Source: Gallionellaceae bacterium (GTDB lineage: Bacteria > Pseudomonadota > Gammaproteobacteria > Burkholderiales > Gallionellaceae). Taken from it: a stretch of 26,263 nucleotides of DNA. The translations under genes and the position numbers were made by a program. The stretch lies in NCBI GenBank assembly GCA_030690855.1, contig JAUYFR010000300.1, positions 1 through 26,263 of the forward strand. The letters are read 5' to 3'. The notes beneath the pieces are model-generated. The model made no database searches. It worked only from the letters and a program-made list of their open reading frames with translations, and was not told the origin of the DNA. Position 1 is the stretch's first letter, and each line of letters begins with the position of its first letter. This document shows positions 1-8,997 of this stretch, piece after piece.

Positions 1-760
1 AGAAACCGCTCTTCATTAATTCAATGGTAAGTGCCTTATAGTCTGCGGCACCAGGAGTATGTGGTCCGTAAGCAAAAATATCTAAACCGTGCATAGGGCT
101 AGTTGCCAATGCCACGTTTTCACCAATGCGAGTATTGCAAACCTGTGAACCGTAGCGGTCTTTTAGTTTGTCGAAGATGTCATAAGAAAGTTTGCGGCGC
201 GAATCAAAGCGTGTAATTACTATCCTGCGTTCGAACTTTCGCTGTAGCTTTTTCTCCAACACATTGAGCGCAGCCTCTAAACGATGTACGCCCTGTTGTG
301 ACAAAAAGTCTGCCGAAACAGGAATCAAAACACGATCAGCAGCAAGTAACGCATTAAGTGTAAGCACGCCCAACATCGGACAACAGTCAATTAAAATTGG
401 AGCGCCGGTGAGCGCCAGCTCTTCTTCCAGCCCTTGTTTCAACAGCTTCGCCGCATTTGGGTCACTTCCATAGGTGGCGTCTATTTTCGACAGTTCAATT
501 GAAGAAGGGATAAGCTGCCATCCTGCTGGTGTTTCATGAAGTAAGTTCGCTAAGGGTACTTTATCTTTGAAAAAAGTGGCCATGTTGCGCTCTTGCGCAC
601 GGGCGTCTTTTAAACCGGAGGCAATGCTCAATGAACCTTGTGGGTCCATGTCTAAGGCGATAGGGTGCTTTTGGGCAATGGCTAACCCGGCAACAATATT
701 CAAAGTAGAAGTTGTTTTTCCTACTCCGCCTTTTTGATTAAATACGGCGATGACCGCCAT
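1..760 (-). CDS. ParA/MinD-family ATPase, 3' end cut by window edge
   Basis: An open frame runs from the ATG at 760 to the left edge (253 codons visible), so only the last few residues may be missing if it has the usual family length of about 255-260. The deviant Walker A motif KGGVGKTT is at residues 10-17, the A' motif LDMDPQG at 36-42, and the Walker B region LIDCCPM around Asp125. A GGAGA ribosome site precedes the ATG by about nine bases. ParA-family ATPases dimerise on ATP, bind DNA or membrane and position cargo such as plasmids, chromosomes or protein clusters. This copy differs clearly from the chromosomal ParA at 11852-12631, and no ParB-like partner is visible next to it. It lies 41 bp downstream of glmS on the same strand and may be cotranscribed with it. 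The canonical DCPP of Walker B is replaced by DCCP. Family assignment is firm; the cargo is unknown. Confidence 0.9.
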   Translation of the reverse strand, partial: MAVIAVFNQKGGVGKTTSTLNIVAGLAIAQKHPIALDMDPQGSLSIASGLKDARAQERNMATFFKDKVPLANLLHETPAGWQLIPSSIELSKIDATYGSDPNAAKLLKQGLEEELALTGAPILIDCCPMLGVLTLNALLAADRVLIPVSADFLSQQGVHRLEAALNVLEKKLQRKFERRIVITRFDSRRKLSYDIFDKLKDRYGSQVCNTRIGENVALATSPMHGLDIFAYGPHTPGAADYKALTIELMKSGF

Positions 761-801
761 ACGATTTCTCCACGTTATGGCAACGACACTTTCTAAGCCA
801 A

Positions 802-2628
802 TTATTCAACCGTGACAGACTTGGCTAAGTTTCTTGGTTTATCGACGTCAGTTCCCTTTTGCAATGCTACGTAATATGCCAGCAATTGCAGCGGTATCGT
901 GTGCAGAATAGGGCTTAAAAAACCTGCGTGTTCGGGCATTTGCATCACGTGCACACCTTCGCTCGAGTGAATTTTGGTTTCTGAGTCTGCAAATACATAG
1001 AGTTGGCCGCCGCGAGCTTTAACTTCTTGCAGATTTGATTTGAGCTTTTCCAGCAAAATGTCATTAGGTGCAACCGCAACCACCGGCATATCGCTATCCA
1101 CCAACGCAAGCGGCCCATGTTTAAGCTCACCCGCAGGATAAGCCTCTGCGTGAATATAGGAAATTTCTTTAAGTTTAAGTGCGCCCTCGAGTGCAATCGG
1201 ATAGTGCAGCCCTCTACCTAAAAACAAAGCATGATGCTTATCCGCAAAGTGTTTAGCCAATTCTGCAATTTCTGGTTCGGCTTTTAATACTGCCAGCACC
1301 GCACTCGGAAGGTGACGTAAATCATGTAGATGTGCCTGCTCTTGTTTAGCACTCAATCTGCCATTTTGTTTTGCTAATACCAGCGTAAGTAAAAACAATG
1401 CGGCCAATTGTGTCGTAAACGCCTTGGTCGATGCCACACCAATCTCTGGGCCTGCCCTAGTTAAAAAGCGTAATTTTGATTGGCGAATAATCGCACTCTC
1501 TGGCACGTTACAAATCGCCAATGTGTGTTTATGTCCAATAGACTTCGCATGGTTAAGCGCGGCTAGGGTGTCTGCCGTTTCGCCAGATTGTGAAATCGTC
1601 ACAATCAACGTTTCTGGGTCTGCCACACTCACGCGATAGCGGTATTCACTGGCTATTTCTACGGCACACGGCACACCGGCAATTTCTTCTAACCAGTATT
1701 TAGCCACCATACCTGCGTGACTGCTGGTACCACAGGCCAAAATAAGAATACGGTTTATTTGAGCAAAGGAGTTGGCCGCTTCGGCCCCAAAAATGCCTGG
1801 AACTAAGCTTTGGCTGTTACATACTGACTCAAGAGTATCTGCCAAGGCCTGCGGTTGTTCATGAATTTCTTTTTGCATGTAGTGTTGATATTCACCTAAC
1901 TCTACACTTTCATTATTCAATTCACTGATGTTAACTGGGCGCTCAATCGCGCCCCCTTTTGCGTCATAAATTTTGTAACCAACCAACGCCAACGCTACGA
2001 CGTCACCTTCTTCTAGGTAAACAACTTTTTGCGTTACTTGCAATAAGGCCGACATATCTGAAGCGATGAAGTACTCACCTTCACCTACCCCCAATAACAA
2101 TGGACTCCCTTTGCGGGCGCCAATCAATTGATCTGGGTTGTCTGCCGCAATAACACCAATCGCATAAGCGCCAACTAACTCGGCTAATGCGCTCTGCGTT
2201 GATTTCAACAGGTCTTTATTTTTTATATAGTATGAATGAATTAAGTGCGCGATTACTTCGGTATCGGTATCCGATGTAAAAATATAACCCTCGCCAGTTA
2301 ATTTGCTACGTAATTCTTCATAGTTTTCAATGATGCCATTGTGAACGACGGCAATTAGTTCGTTACTAGTATGGGGGTGAGCGTTACGCTCGCTTGGCAC
2401 ACCGTGTGTTGCCCAACGAGTGTGCGCAATGCCAATTGTGCCGTTTGTTTTTAGGCTTTTTTCGGCAAGTTCAGCCACGCGGCCAGTGCTACGTACTCGC
2501 TCCAATGATTTGTCGTTCACTACCACCAAGCCTGCGGAGTCGTAGCCACGGTATTCCAACCGAAGCAGTCCCTCTACCAGAATTGGAACAACATTTCTTT
2601 TAGCTACAGCACCGACGATTCCGCACAT
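802..2628 (-). CDS. glmS: Glutamine-fructose-6-phosphate aminotransferase (isomerizing)
   Basis: Converts fructose-6-phosphate and glutamine to glucosamine-6-phosphate, the first committed step of UDP-GlcNAc synthesis for peptidoglycan and lipopolysaccharide, in the cytoplasm. The 608-residue length is normal. The protein begins MCGIVGAV, so Cys2 is the glutaminase nucleophile once Met is removed. The N-terminal amidotransferase domain (about 1-220, with HTRWATHG and HNGIIENY) is followed by two SIS sugar-isomerase domains (CGTSSHAG and SQSGETADT in the first, LGRGLHYPIALEGALKLKE in the second). The C-terminus DKPRNLAKSVTVE closes the active site in this family. The gene begins 19 bp after glmU on the same strand, forming a glmU-glmS unit that covers consecutive pathway steps. 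I did not find a recognisable glmS ribozyme; such ribozymes are mainly a Gram-positive feature. Confidence 0.98.
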   Translation of the reverse strand: MCGIVGAVAKRNVVPILVEGLLRLEYRGYDSAGLVVVNDKSLERVRSTGRVAELAEKSLKTNGTIGIAHTRWATHGVPSERNAHPHTSNELIAVVHNGIIENYEELRSKLTGEGYIFTSDTDTEVIAHLIHSYYIKNKDLLKSTQSALAELVGAYAIGVIAADNPDQLIGARKGSPLLLGVGEGEYFIASDMSALLQVTQKVVYLEEGDVVALALVGYKIYDAKGGAIERPVNISELNNESVELGEYQHYMQKEIHEQPQALADTLESVCNSQSLVPGIFGAEAANSFAQINRILILACGTSSHAGMVAKYWLEEIAGVPCAVEIASEYRYRVSVADPETLIVTISQSGETADTLAALNHAKSIGHKHTLAICNVPESAIIRQSKLRFLTRAGPEIGVASTKAFTTQLAALFLLTLVLAKQNGRLSAKQEQAHLHDLRHLPSAVLAVLKAEPEIAELAKHFADKHHALFLGRGLHYPIALEGALKLKEISYIHAEAYPAGELKHGPLALVDSDMPVVAVAPNDILLEKLKSNLQEVKARGGQLYVFADSETKIHSSEGVHVMQMPEHAGFLSPILHTIPLQLLAYYVALQKGTDVDKPRNLAKSVTVE

Positions 2629-2647
2629 AATTTTTTCGCTTATGAAA

Positions 2648-4015
2648 TTAGGTTATTTTTTTCTTAACGGGTCGCTTCCAACCCGTAATGCTGATTTGTT
2701 TTGAACGGGACAGGGTTAATTCCTCTGCCGGCGTATCTTTTGTAATCGTCGATCCGGCGCCAATCGTTGCACCTCGTCCAACTGTTACGGGGGCAATCAG
2801 TTGTGTATCTGAACCAATAAATGCATCGTCTTCAATTATCGTGCGGAACTTATTCGCGCCATCATAGTTACATGTGATGGTTCCTGCTCCAATGTTGACT
2901 CGTGCACCCACCGTGGCATCACCTATGTAACTCAAATGATTTGCTTTACTCTTATTTGAAATTTCGCTGTTTTTGATTTCAACAAAATTACCAATATGCA
3001 CTTCATTATGAAGCTTGCTGCCAGGCCTAATTCTTGCGTAAGGCCCAATGTGACAGGCCTCCCCGATTTCGCCCCCATCAATATGACTGTAGGGTGCGAT
3101 CTGCGTATCCGCAGCAATTGTCGAATTTTTAAGCACGCAATAGGCGCCCACCTTTACTCCGCGAGCTAGTTTTACAGCGCCCTCGAAAATACATCCAACA
3201 TCGATTTCTACATCTTGCTCACACTCTAAGTTTCCGCGAATATCAATTCTTGCAGGGTCTATAACCGTGACTCCCTTGCTCAGCAACTTGTTTGCTTGCT
3301 CCCGCTGCCACAGTCTTTCAAGCTCTGCCAGCTGTACTTTGCTATTTACCCCCATAACCTCCCATGGATGGTCTGGCTGTGTTGATCTTATTTCCACTTT
3401 TTGGGCTACTGCCATCGCTACTATGTCAGTAAGGTAATACTCCCCCTGAGAGTTGTTGTTTTGCAATTTCGAGAGCCAATTACGCAACATTGCTGTTGGT
3501 GCTGACAAAATACCCGTATTAATTTCATTGATTTCTCGCTGTTGAGGAGTGGCATCTTTTTCCTCTACGATACTGATAATTTTGCTTGTTAAATCTCGCA
3601 CAATTCTGCCGTAACCTTTAGGCTCGTCCAAATACTGAGTAAGTAAATTTAAAGAGTTTTCAACCTCCAGCAATCGCAGTAACGTATCTGCTTGGATGAG
3701 CGGCACATCACCATATAACACTAACGTTGTGCCGTCTGTACCCAATAGTGGCAGCGCTTGCTGTACTGCATGGCCGGTACCTAATTGTGGTTCTTGTAGT
3801 ACAAATTTGGTATTTGATTTCGTTACCGCGTTAGGTACGGACTCTCCGCCATGACCATAAACGACGATCGTCTTGCACGCATTAATTTTCTTAGCCGTAT
3901 CAAGTAAATGTTGCAACATCGCTTTGCCAGCTAGTTCATGCAGAACCTTTGGTTTTGCCGAATACATTCTGATGCCCTTGCCTGCAGCAAGAATTACAAT
4001 ATTCAAATTAGTCAT
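2648..4015 (-). CDS. glmU: Bifunctional UDP-GlcNAc pyrophosphorylase / GlcN-1-P acetyltransferase
   Basis: Acetylates glucosamine-1-phosphate and then uridylylates it, giving UDP-GlcNAc for cell-wall and LPS synthesis. The length of 455 residues is typical. The N-terminal nucleotidyltransferase domain shows LAAGKGIRM (residues 9-17), YGDVPLI and NTGI. The C-terminal half is a left-handed beta-helix of hexapeptide repeats, with the acetyltransferase segment around RPGSKLHNEVHIGNFVEIKN and NIGAGTITCNYDG. Residue 15 is Ile where the usual signature AGKGTRM has Thr; the Arg and Lys of the motif are kept, so I expect activity. It lies just after the atp-operon terminator and likely has its own promoter (a TATACT sequence sits in the 88-bp leader). 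glmS follows 19 bp downstream. Confidence 0.98.
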   Translation of the reverse strand: MTNLNIVILAAGKGIRMYSAKPKVLHELAGKAMLQHLLDTAKKINACKTIVVYGHGGESVPNAVTKSNTKFVLQEPQLGTGHAVQQALPLLGTDGTTLVLYGDVPLIQADTLLRLLEVENSLNLLTQYLDEPKGYGRIVRDLTSKIISIVEEKDATPQQREINEINTGILSAPTAMLRNWLSKLQNNNSQGEYYLTDIVAMAVAQKVEIRSTQPDHPWEVMGVNSKVQLAELERLWQREQANKLLSKGVTVIDPARIDIRGNLECEQDVEIDVGCIFEGAVKLARGVKVGAYCVLKNSTIAADTQIAPYSHIDGGEIGEACHIGPYARIRPGSKLHNEVHIGNFVEIKNSEISNKSKANHLSYIGDATVGARVNIGAGTITCNYDGANKFRTIIEDDAFIGSDTQLIAPVTVGRGATIGAGSTITKDTPAEELTLSRSKQISITGWKRPVKKKIT

Positions 4016-4051
4016 ACTAAGTTTTGGCGTTATGATTAGTTAAGTATAAAC

Positions 4052-4075
4052 AAAAAAAACGGCATCAGCCGTTTT
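4052..4075 (-). terminator. Rho-independent terminator of the atp operon
   Basis: On the minus strand, 28 bp after the atpC stop, an 8-bp stem AAAACGGC/GCCGTTTT closes a 4-base loop and runs into eight consecutive T. This is a textbook intrinsic terminator. It separates the ATP synthase genes from glmU-glmS, which are on the same strand. Confidence 0.9.
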
Positions 4076-4103
4076 CCTTGTGATGCTTTTAACAGCAATC
4101 AAT

Positions 4104-4532
4104 TTAGTGCGTGTTACCTTTGCGCAACCGTGAAATTGTCTGCAATTGTGCCATCGCTTCTGCCAATTCAGCCTGAGCTGCCGCATAATCAATGTCTGAA
4201 GTGCGATTCTTCATGGCCTCTTCAGCTGCTCGCTTAGATTCCAACGCCCGCGCTTCATCTAGATCAGCACCACGAATCGCAGTGTCAGCCAAGATTGTCA
4301 CTACATTCGGCTGCACTTCCAGCATCCCGCCAGATACGTAAATCATTGTATCCTCAGAGCTTTCTGGAGTTTTAAGACGAACGGCGCCAGGCTTGATGCG
4401 TGTTAACAACGGAGCATGGCGAGGATAAATACCCAACTCGCCTGCTTCGCCTGGAACAATCACAATCTCTGCTAATCCTGAGAAAATGGATTCTTCAGCA
4501 CTTACCACATCGACATGTACTGTCATTGCCAT
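4104..4532 (-). CDS. atpC: F1Fo ATP synthase epsilon subunit
   Basis: Epsilon is part of the central stalk of F1 and inhibits ATP hydrolysis through its C-terminal helices. The 142-residue length is normal. The N-terminal beta-sandwich begins MAMTVHVDVVSAEESIFSG and continues with PGEAGELGIYPRHAPLLT. The C-terminal part is an Ala/Glu-rich helical hairpin. The MAMT start fits the family and an AAGG lies about 10 bases upstream. It is the last gene of the atp operon, 12 bp after atpD, and is followed by the terminator at 4052-4075. Confidence 0.98.
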   Translation of the reverse strand: MAMTVHVDVVSAEESIFSGLAEIVIVPGEAGELGIYPRHAPLLTRIKPGAVRLKTPESSEDTMIYVSGGMLEVQPNVVTILADTAIRGADLDEARALESKRAAEEAMKNRTSDIDYAAAQAELAEAMAQLQTISRLRKGNTH

Positions 4533-4544
4533 TTTGGTTTACCT

Positions 4545-5945
4545 TTATTGAAGGGTCTTCGCTTTTTCTACAGCCTCTTCGATGCCGCCAACCATGTAGA
4601 ATGCTTGCTCTGGCAAGTGGTCGTACTCTCCGTTAATAATTCCCTTGAAACCTTTAATTGTTTCTTTCAGTGTTACGTACTTACCTGGGCTACCTGTAAA
4701 TACCTCAGCAACGTGGAATGGTTGGGACAAGAAGCGCTGAATTTTACGTGCGCGGGCAACTGCTAGTTTATCTTCCGGCGCCAATTCGTCCATACCCAGA
4801 ATCGCGATAATGTCACGCAACTCTTTGTAGCGCTGCAATGTCTGCTGCACACCACGAGCAACTGTGTAATGCTCTTCACCTACAACCAAAGGATCTAGTT
4901 GACGTGAAGATGAGTCTAGTGGGTCAACCGCTGGGTAAATACCCAGAGAGGCAATATCACGTGACAACACAACGGTCGAGTCAAGGTGCAAGAACGTTGT
5001 CGCAGGTGACGGGTCAGTCAAGTCGTCCGCAGGTACATAAACCGCTTGAATCGAAGTAATCGAACCTACTTTAGTTGAAGTAATACGCTCTTGTAAGCGA
5101 CCCATTTCTTCAGCAAGTGTTGGTTGATAACCTACAGCCGATGGCATACGGCCCAGCAAAGCAGATACTTCTGTTCCAGCCAAGGTGTAGCGATAGATGT
5201 TGTCAACGAAGAATAGAATGTCACGGCCTTCGTCACGGAATTTCTCAGCCATAGTCAAACCGGATAACGCAACGCGGAGACGGTTACCAGGCGGCTCGTT
5301 CATCTGACCGAATACCATCGCAACTTTATCCAAAACGTTAGAGTCTTTCATCTCGTGGTAGAAGTCGTTACCCTCACGAGTACGCTCGCCAACACCTGCA
5401 AACACCGACAAACCAGCGTGTTGCTTAGCGATGTTGTTGATCAACTCCATCATGTTGACGGTTTTACCTACACCCGCACCACCGAACAAGCCCACTTTGC
5501 CGCCCTTAGCAAAAGGACAAACTAAGTCAATCACCTTAATGCCTGTTTCAAGCAAATCAATCGATGGGGACAATTCATCAAATCTTGGTGCTTTTTGGTG
5601 AATCGAACGACGCTCATCACACCTAACTTCGCCAGCATCATCAATTGGGCGACCTAGCACATCCATAATGCGCCCTAAAGTACCCATGCCAACTGGAACC
5701 GTGATCTGAGAGCCAGAATTTACGACCGCCATACCACGGCGCAAGCCGTCGGAAGAGCCCATCGCAATAGCACGAACTACGCCATCACCGATTTGTTGCT
5801 GAACTTCTAGCGTCAAATCTTTTTCCGCTACCGAATTAGCTTCCGCAACAACTTTAAGCGCGTCATACACTTTCGGCATTTGATCACGTGGAAACTCTAC
5901 GTCGACCACCGCACCGATACATTGAACAATCTTGCCTTGACTCAT
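4545..5945 (-). CDS. atpD: F1Fo ATP synthase beta subunit
   Basis: Catalytic subunit of F1 (466 residues from the chosen start). The P-loop GGAGVGKT is at residues 155-162; GERTREGNDFYHEM, the MNEPPGNR stretch and FVDNIYRYTLAGTEVSALLG are all intact, so the catalytic site looks complete. A GTG lies in frame 15 bases upstream at 5960, but the ATG at 5945 gives the family N-terminus MSQGKIVQCIGAVVDV and has GGGG about ten bases upstream, so I start there. The 56-bp gap to atpG is the widest within the F1 genes. Confidence 0.98.
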   Translation of the reverse strand: MSQGKIVQCIGAVVDVEFPRDQMPKVYDALKVVAEANSVAEKDLTLEVQQQIGDGVVRAIAMGSSDGLRRGMAVVNSGSQITVPVGMGTLGRIMDVLGRPIDDAGEVRCDERRSIHQKAPRFDELSPSIDLLETGIKVIDLVCPFAKGGKVGLFGGAGVGKTVNMMELINNIAKQHAGLSVFAGVGERTREGNDFYHEMKDSNVLDKVAMVFGQMNEPPGNRLRVALSGLTMAEKFRDEGRDILFFVDNIYRYTLAGTEVSALLGRMPSAVGYQPTLAEEMGRLQERITSTKVGSITSIQAVYVPADDLTDPSPATTFLHLDSTVVLSRDIASLGIYPAVDPLDSSSRQLDPLVVGEEHYTVARGVQQTLQRYKELRDIIAILGMDELAPEDKLAVARARKIQRFLSQPFHVAEVFTGSPGKYVTLKETIKGFKGIINGEYDHLPEQAFYMVGGIEEAVEKAKTLQ

Positions 5946-6001
5946 TTTAAGATTCCCCACTTTATATTGATTCTTTTCATTGCCGCATCAAAGCCGGCTC
6001 A

Positions 6002-6871
6002 TTAGTTAACCGCTGCTGCACCACCAACAATTTCCGAAATTTCTTTCGTGATGGCCGCTTGTCGCGCTTTGTTGTAAACCAGCTTAAGCTCACCGATAAC
6101 CGTTTTCGCATTATCTGAAGCGGCTTTCATTGCAACCATACGAGAACTTTGCTCTGACGCTTGATTTTCAGTCACTGCTGAATAAACTAGCGACTCGATA
6201 TAGCGCAATAGCAATTCATCAACCACCACTTTTGCATCTGGCTCGTAAATGTAATCCCACTGGCCATCACGACGATCTTCGGCAACATCACCTGACAATG
6301 GTAACAGCTGCTCAAATGTTGCCTCTTGCTTCATCGAATTTACGAAATGATTATAAGAAATGTAGATCGCATCCACTTCTCCCGCCACATACGCATCCAG
6401 CATTACCTTTACTGCACCAATCAGATTTTCAACGTGCGGCGTATCGCCTAAACCAACAAGATGTGACTGAATTTTTGCACCAATACGATTCATAAAGCTA
6501 AAGCCTTTATTACCGATCGGCGTAACTCGAAGCCCCGTTCCCGCGACATCAAATTCCTTCATTTTATTTGTTACAAGTCTTAGCACGTTGGTATTCAAAC
6601 CACCGCACAAGCCCTTATCTGAAGTAATTACAATGATGCCAACGTTCTTTACCTGCTCACGCTTAACCAAGAATGGATGTTTATATTCTGGATTAGCATG
6701 TGCCAAATGCGCGGCAACTTGTCTGATTTTTTCAGCATACGGCCGAGCAGCCCGCATACGCTCTTGCGCACGACGCATCTTTGCTGCTGCAACCATTTCC
6801 ATCGCGCGCGTAATTTTTCGCGTATTTTCTACGCTTTTAATTTTGGTGCGTATCTCTTTGCTACCAGCCAT
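6002..6871 (-). CDS. atpG: F1Fo ATP synthase gamma subunit
   Basis: Rotating central shaft of F1. The protein is 289 residues. Its N-terminal coiled-coil helix begins MAGSKEIRTKIKSVENTRKI and continues through TRAMEMVAAAKMRRAQ. The central Rossmann-like part contains SDKGLCGGLN. The C-terminal helix is rich in alternating Ala, Lys and Arg and ends KARQAAITKEISEIVGGAAA, the strongly conserved segment that turns inside the alpha3beta3 ring. It begins 14 bp after the atpA stop, with GAGAG upstream. Confidence 0.98.
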   Translation of the reverse strand: MAGSKEIRTKIKSVENTRKITRAMEMVAAAKMRRAQERMRAARPYAEKIRQVAAHLAHANPEYKHPFLVKREQVKNVGIIVITSDKGLCGGLNTNVLRLVTNKMKEFDVAGTGLRVTPIGNKGFSFMNRIGAKIQSHLVGLGDTPHVENLIGAVKVMLDAYVAGEVDAIYISYNHFVNSMKQEATFEQLLPLSGDVAEDRRDGQWDYIYEPDAKVVVDELLLRYIESLVYSAVTENQASEQSSRMVAMKAASDNAKTVIGELKLVYNKARQAAITKEISEIVGGAAAVN

Positions 6872-6885
6872 GATTAGACTCTCGC

Positions 6886-8427
6886 TTAGTAAACTGCTGT
6901 TGACTTAAAGTTCTCAATTGCCGCAGTCAATGTTTTTTCATTGTCAGCGTTAAGATCTTTACTTGTCTCGATCGCGTCCATCAGATCTTTATGCTTTGAC
7001 TTCAAGAACGCATGCAACGCACCCTCAAATGCCAGGGCCTTTTTAACCTCAACATCATCGAAGAAACCCTTGTTCACACAGAACAGCGTCACACCCATTT
7101 CTGCAACAGAAAGCGGAGCATACTGAAGTTGTTTCATCAATTCAGTCACCAAGCGCCCACGCTCTAACTGCTTACGTGTAACTTCGTCCAGGTCTGAAGC
7201 AAATTGCGCAAAAGCAGCCAATTCACGATATTGAGCCAGCGCCAAACGCACGCCACCACCAAGCTTCTTAATAATCTTAGTTTGAGCCGCGCCCCCCACT
7301 CGAGACACCGAAATACCGGCGTTAATCGCGGGACGAATACCTGCGTTAAACAAGTCGGTTTCCAAGAAGATCTGGCCGTCTGTAATCGAGATAACGTTGG
7401 TTGGAACGAAAGCTGAAACGTCGCCAGCCGCAGTTTCAATAATTGGCAACGCGGTCAATGAACCCGTCTTGCCCTTTACCTCACCCTTAGTGAACGCCTC
7501 TACATAGTCAGCATTTACGCGAGATGCGCGCTCAAGCAAACGAGAGTGTAGGTAGAACACATCGCCTGGGTAAGCTTCACGACCCGGCGGACGACGAAGC
7601 AATAGTGAAATTTGACGATACGCCCAAGCCTGCTTAGTCAAGTCATCATAAACGATCAGCGCATCTTCACCGCGGTCGCGGAAATATTCACCCATCGTGC
7701 AACCCGCGTAGGGCGCCAAGAACTGCATTGCTGCAGAATCAGAAGCAGTAGCAGCTACAACAATGGTATAGCCCATTGCACCATGCTCTTCTAGTTTGCG
7801 AACAACGTTTGCAATGGTTGAAGCCTTTTGACCAATCGCCACATAAACACAGGTCATATTCTGACCCTTTTGGTTTATGATCGCATCTACCGCTACCGCA
7901 GTTTTACCTGTTTGACGGTCACCAATGATCAATTCGCGCTGACCACGGCCAACAGGAACCATAGAGTCAATTGACTTCAAACCTGTTTGCACAGGCTGAT
8001 CAACTGATTTACGGGCGATAACACCCGGCGCCACTTTTTCAACTTTATCGGTCATCTTTGCGTTAATTGGACCTTTGCCATCGATTGGCTGACCCAACGC
8101 ATTTACCACACGGCCGCGCAACTCTGGGCCTACCGGCACTTCCAGAATTTTGCCTGTGCATTTAACCGTGTTGCCCTCTGAGATGTGCTCGTATTCACCA
8201 AGAATAACCGCGCCCACCGAGTCTCTCTCTAAGTTCAATGCCAAGCCGAACGTGTTGCCAGGGAATTCCAGCATCTCACCTTGCATAACGTCTGACAAGC
8301 CATGAATACGAACGATACCGTCAGTCACGCTGACAACAGTCCCTTCCGTTCTAGCTTCTGTCAAAGCTTCAAAGTTTTCAATACGACTACGAATCAAATT
8401 ACTAATTTCAGAAGGGTTGAGCTTCAT
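6886..8427 (-). CDS. atpA: F1Fo ATP synthase alpha subunit
   Basis: Non-catalytic nucleotide-binding subunit of F1, 513 residues, the same size as E. coli AtpA. It has the P-loop GDRQTGKT (169-176), VYDDLTKQAWAYRQISLLL, RPPGREAYPGDVFYLHSRLLERA and the SVSRVGG stretch that supplies the arginine finger to the neighbouring beta catalytic site. It follows atpH by 31 bp and precedes atpG by 14 bp, the standard order. Nothing unusual was seen. Confidence 0.98.
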   Translation of the reverse strand: MKLNPSEISNLIRSRIENFEALTEARTEGTVVSVTDGIVRIHGLSDVMQGEMLEFPGNTFGLALNLERDSVGAVILGEYEHISEGNTVKCTGKILEVPVGPELRGRVVNALGQPIDGKGPINAKMTDKVEKVAPGVIARKSVDQPVQTGLKSIDSMVPVGRGQRELIIGDRQTGKTAVAVDAIINQKGQNMTCVYVAIGQKASTIANVVRKLEEHGAMGYTIVVAATASDSAAMQFLAPYAGCTMGEYFRDRGEDALIVYDDLTKQAWAYRQISLLLRRPPGREAYPGDVFYLHSRLLERASRVNADYVEAFTKGEVKGKTGSLTALPIIETAAGDVSAFVPTNVISITDGQIFLETDLFNAGIRPAINAGISVSRVGGAAQTKIIKKLGGGVRLALAQYRELAAFAQFASDLDEVTRKQLERGRLVTELMKQLQYAPLSVAEMGVTLFCVNKGFFDDVEVKKALAFEGALHAFLKSKHKDLMDAIETSKDLNADNEKTLTAAIENFKSTAVY

Positions 8428-8458
8428 CTGACTTTTCCTTATTTCGATAATTCGGTGA

Positions 8459-8992
8459 TTAGGCTAATGCTACGGCCAGTTCGGATAAACGAGTTCGTGC
8501 TGATCCGTCTATTACCTTGTCTCCAGCTCGAATAATAATCCCACCCAGCAATTCACGATTAGTTTCGCAGGTGAGCTTTATTTCGCGGCCCATTTTTGTT
8601 TTCATTGACGCTGATACTTTTTGCTTCTGGGCATCTGTCAGATCATAAGCAGAGGTTACAACAACATCCAAACTTTTTTCTGCCTCTGCACGCAACACTT
8701 CGAATAGCGCATAAATTTCCGGCAACACTAGCAATCGATTGTTTTCAACTAGTATTTTGATAAAGTTTTTAGCCATTTGGCCAGCCTTATCCGCCGATAA
8801 CGCTAGCATTAAGCCAGACAGTTGTTCTGTTTTTACCTTCGGACTACGAATGACAGATTGCATATCAGGATTCGCAACCGCAGCCGTAGCCGCGCTTAAC
8901 ATTTCTGACCACGCCTTCAGTTCGCCCAACTTTTGGGCTTCATCAAAGGCTGCCTGAGCATAGGGACGCGCGGCTGTTATGGCTTGTGACAT
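8459..8992 (-). CDS. atpH: F1Fo ATP synthase delta subunit
   Basis: Peripheral-stalk protein linking the b-subunits to the top of F1. It has 177 residues, a normal size. The N-terminal helical bundle contains TAARPYAQAAFDEAQKLG, the family hallmark. The C-terminal domain contains the conserved NRELLGGIIIRAGDKVIDGS near residues 144-163, followed by a short helix. It follows atpF after 5 bp, suggesting translational coupling. Confidence 0.96.
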   Translation of the reverse strand: MSQAITAARPYAQAAFDEAQKLGELKAWSEMLSAATAAVANPDMQSVIRSPKVKTEQLSGLMLALSADKAGQMAKNFIKILVENNRLLVLPEIYALFEVLRAEAEKSLDVVVTSAYDLTDAQKQKVSASMKTKMGREIKLTCETNRELLGGIIIRAGDKVIDGSARTRLSELAVALA

Positions 8993-8997
8993 AGCGA

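Noticed and set aside
192..473. Plus-strand open frame of 93 codons near the left edge
   Set aside because: It is antisense to the ParA-like gene, whose protein has clear motifs; the translation is Ser/Cys-rich with no recognisable family.
4956..4965. CACGTG core inside atpD that could suggest another parS
   Set aside because: Flanks read ATAT-CACGTG-ACAA and do not match the GTTT/AAAC arms of parS; it is coding sequence. The CACGTG at 5885-5890 fails for the same reason.
5946..6001. Hairpin in the atpD-atpG spacer (GCCG...CGGC)
   Set aside because: Four base pairs with a long loop and no conserved context; chance is likely.
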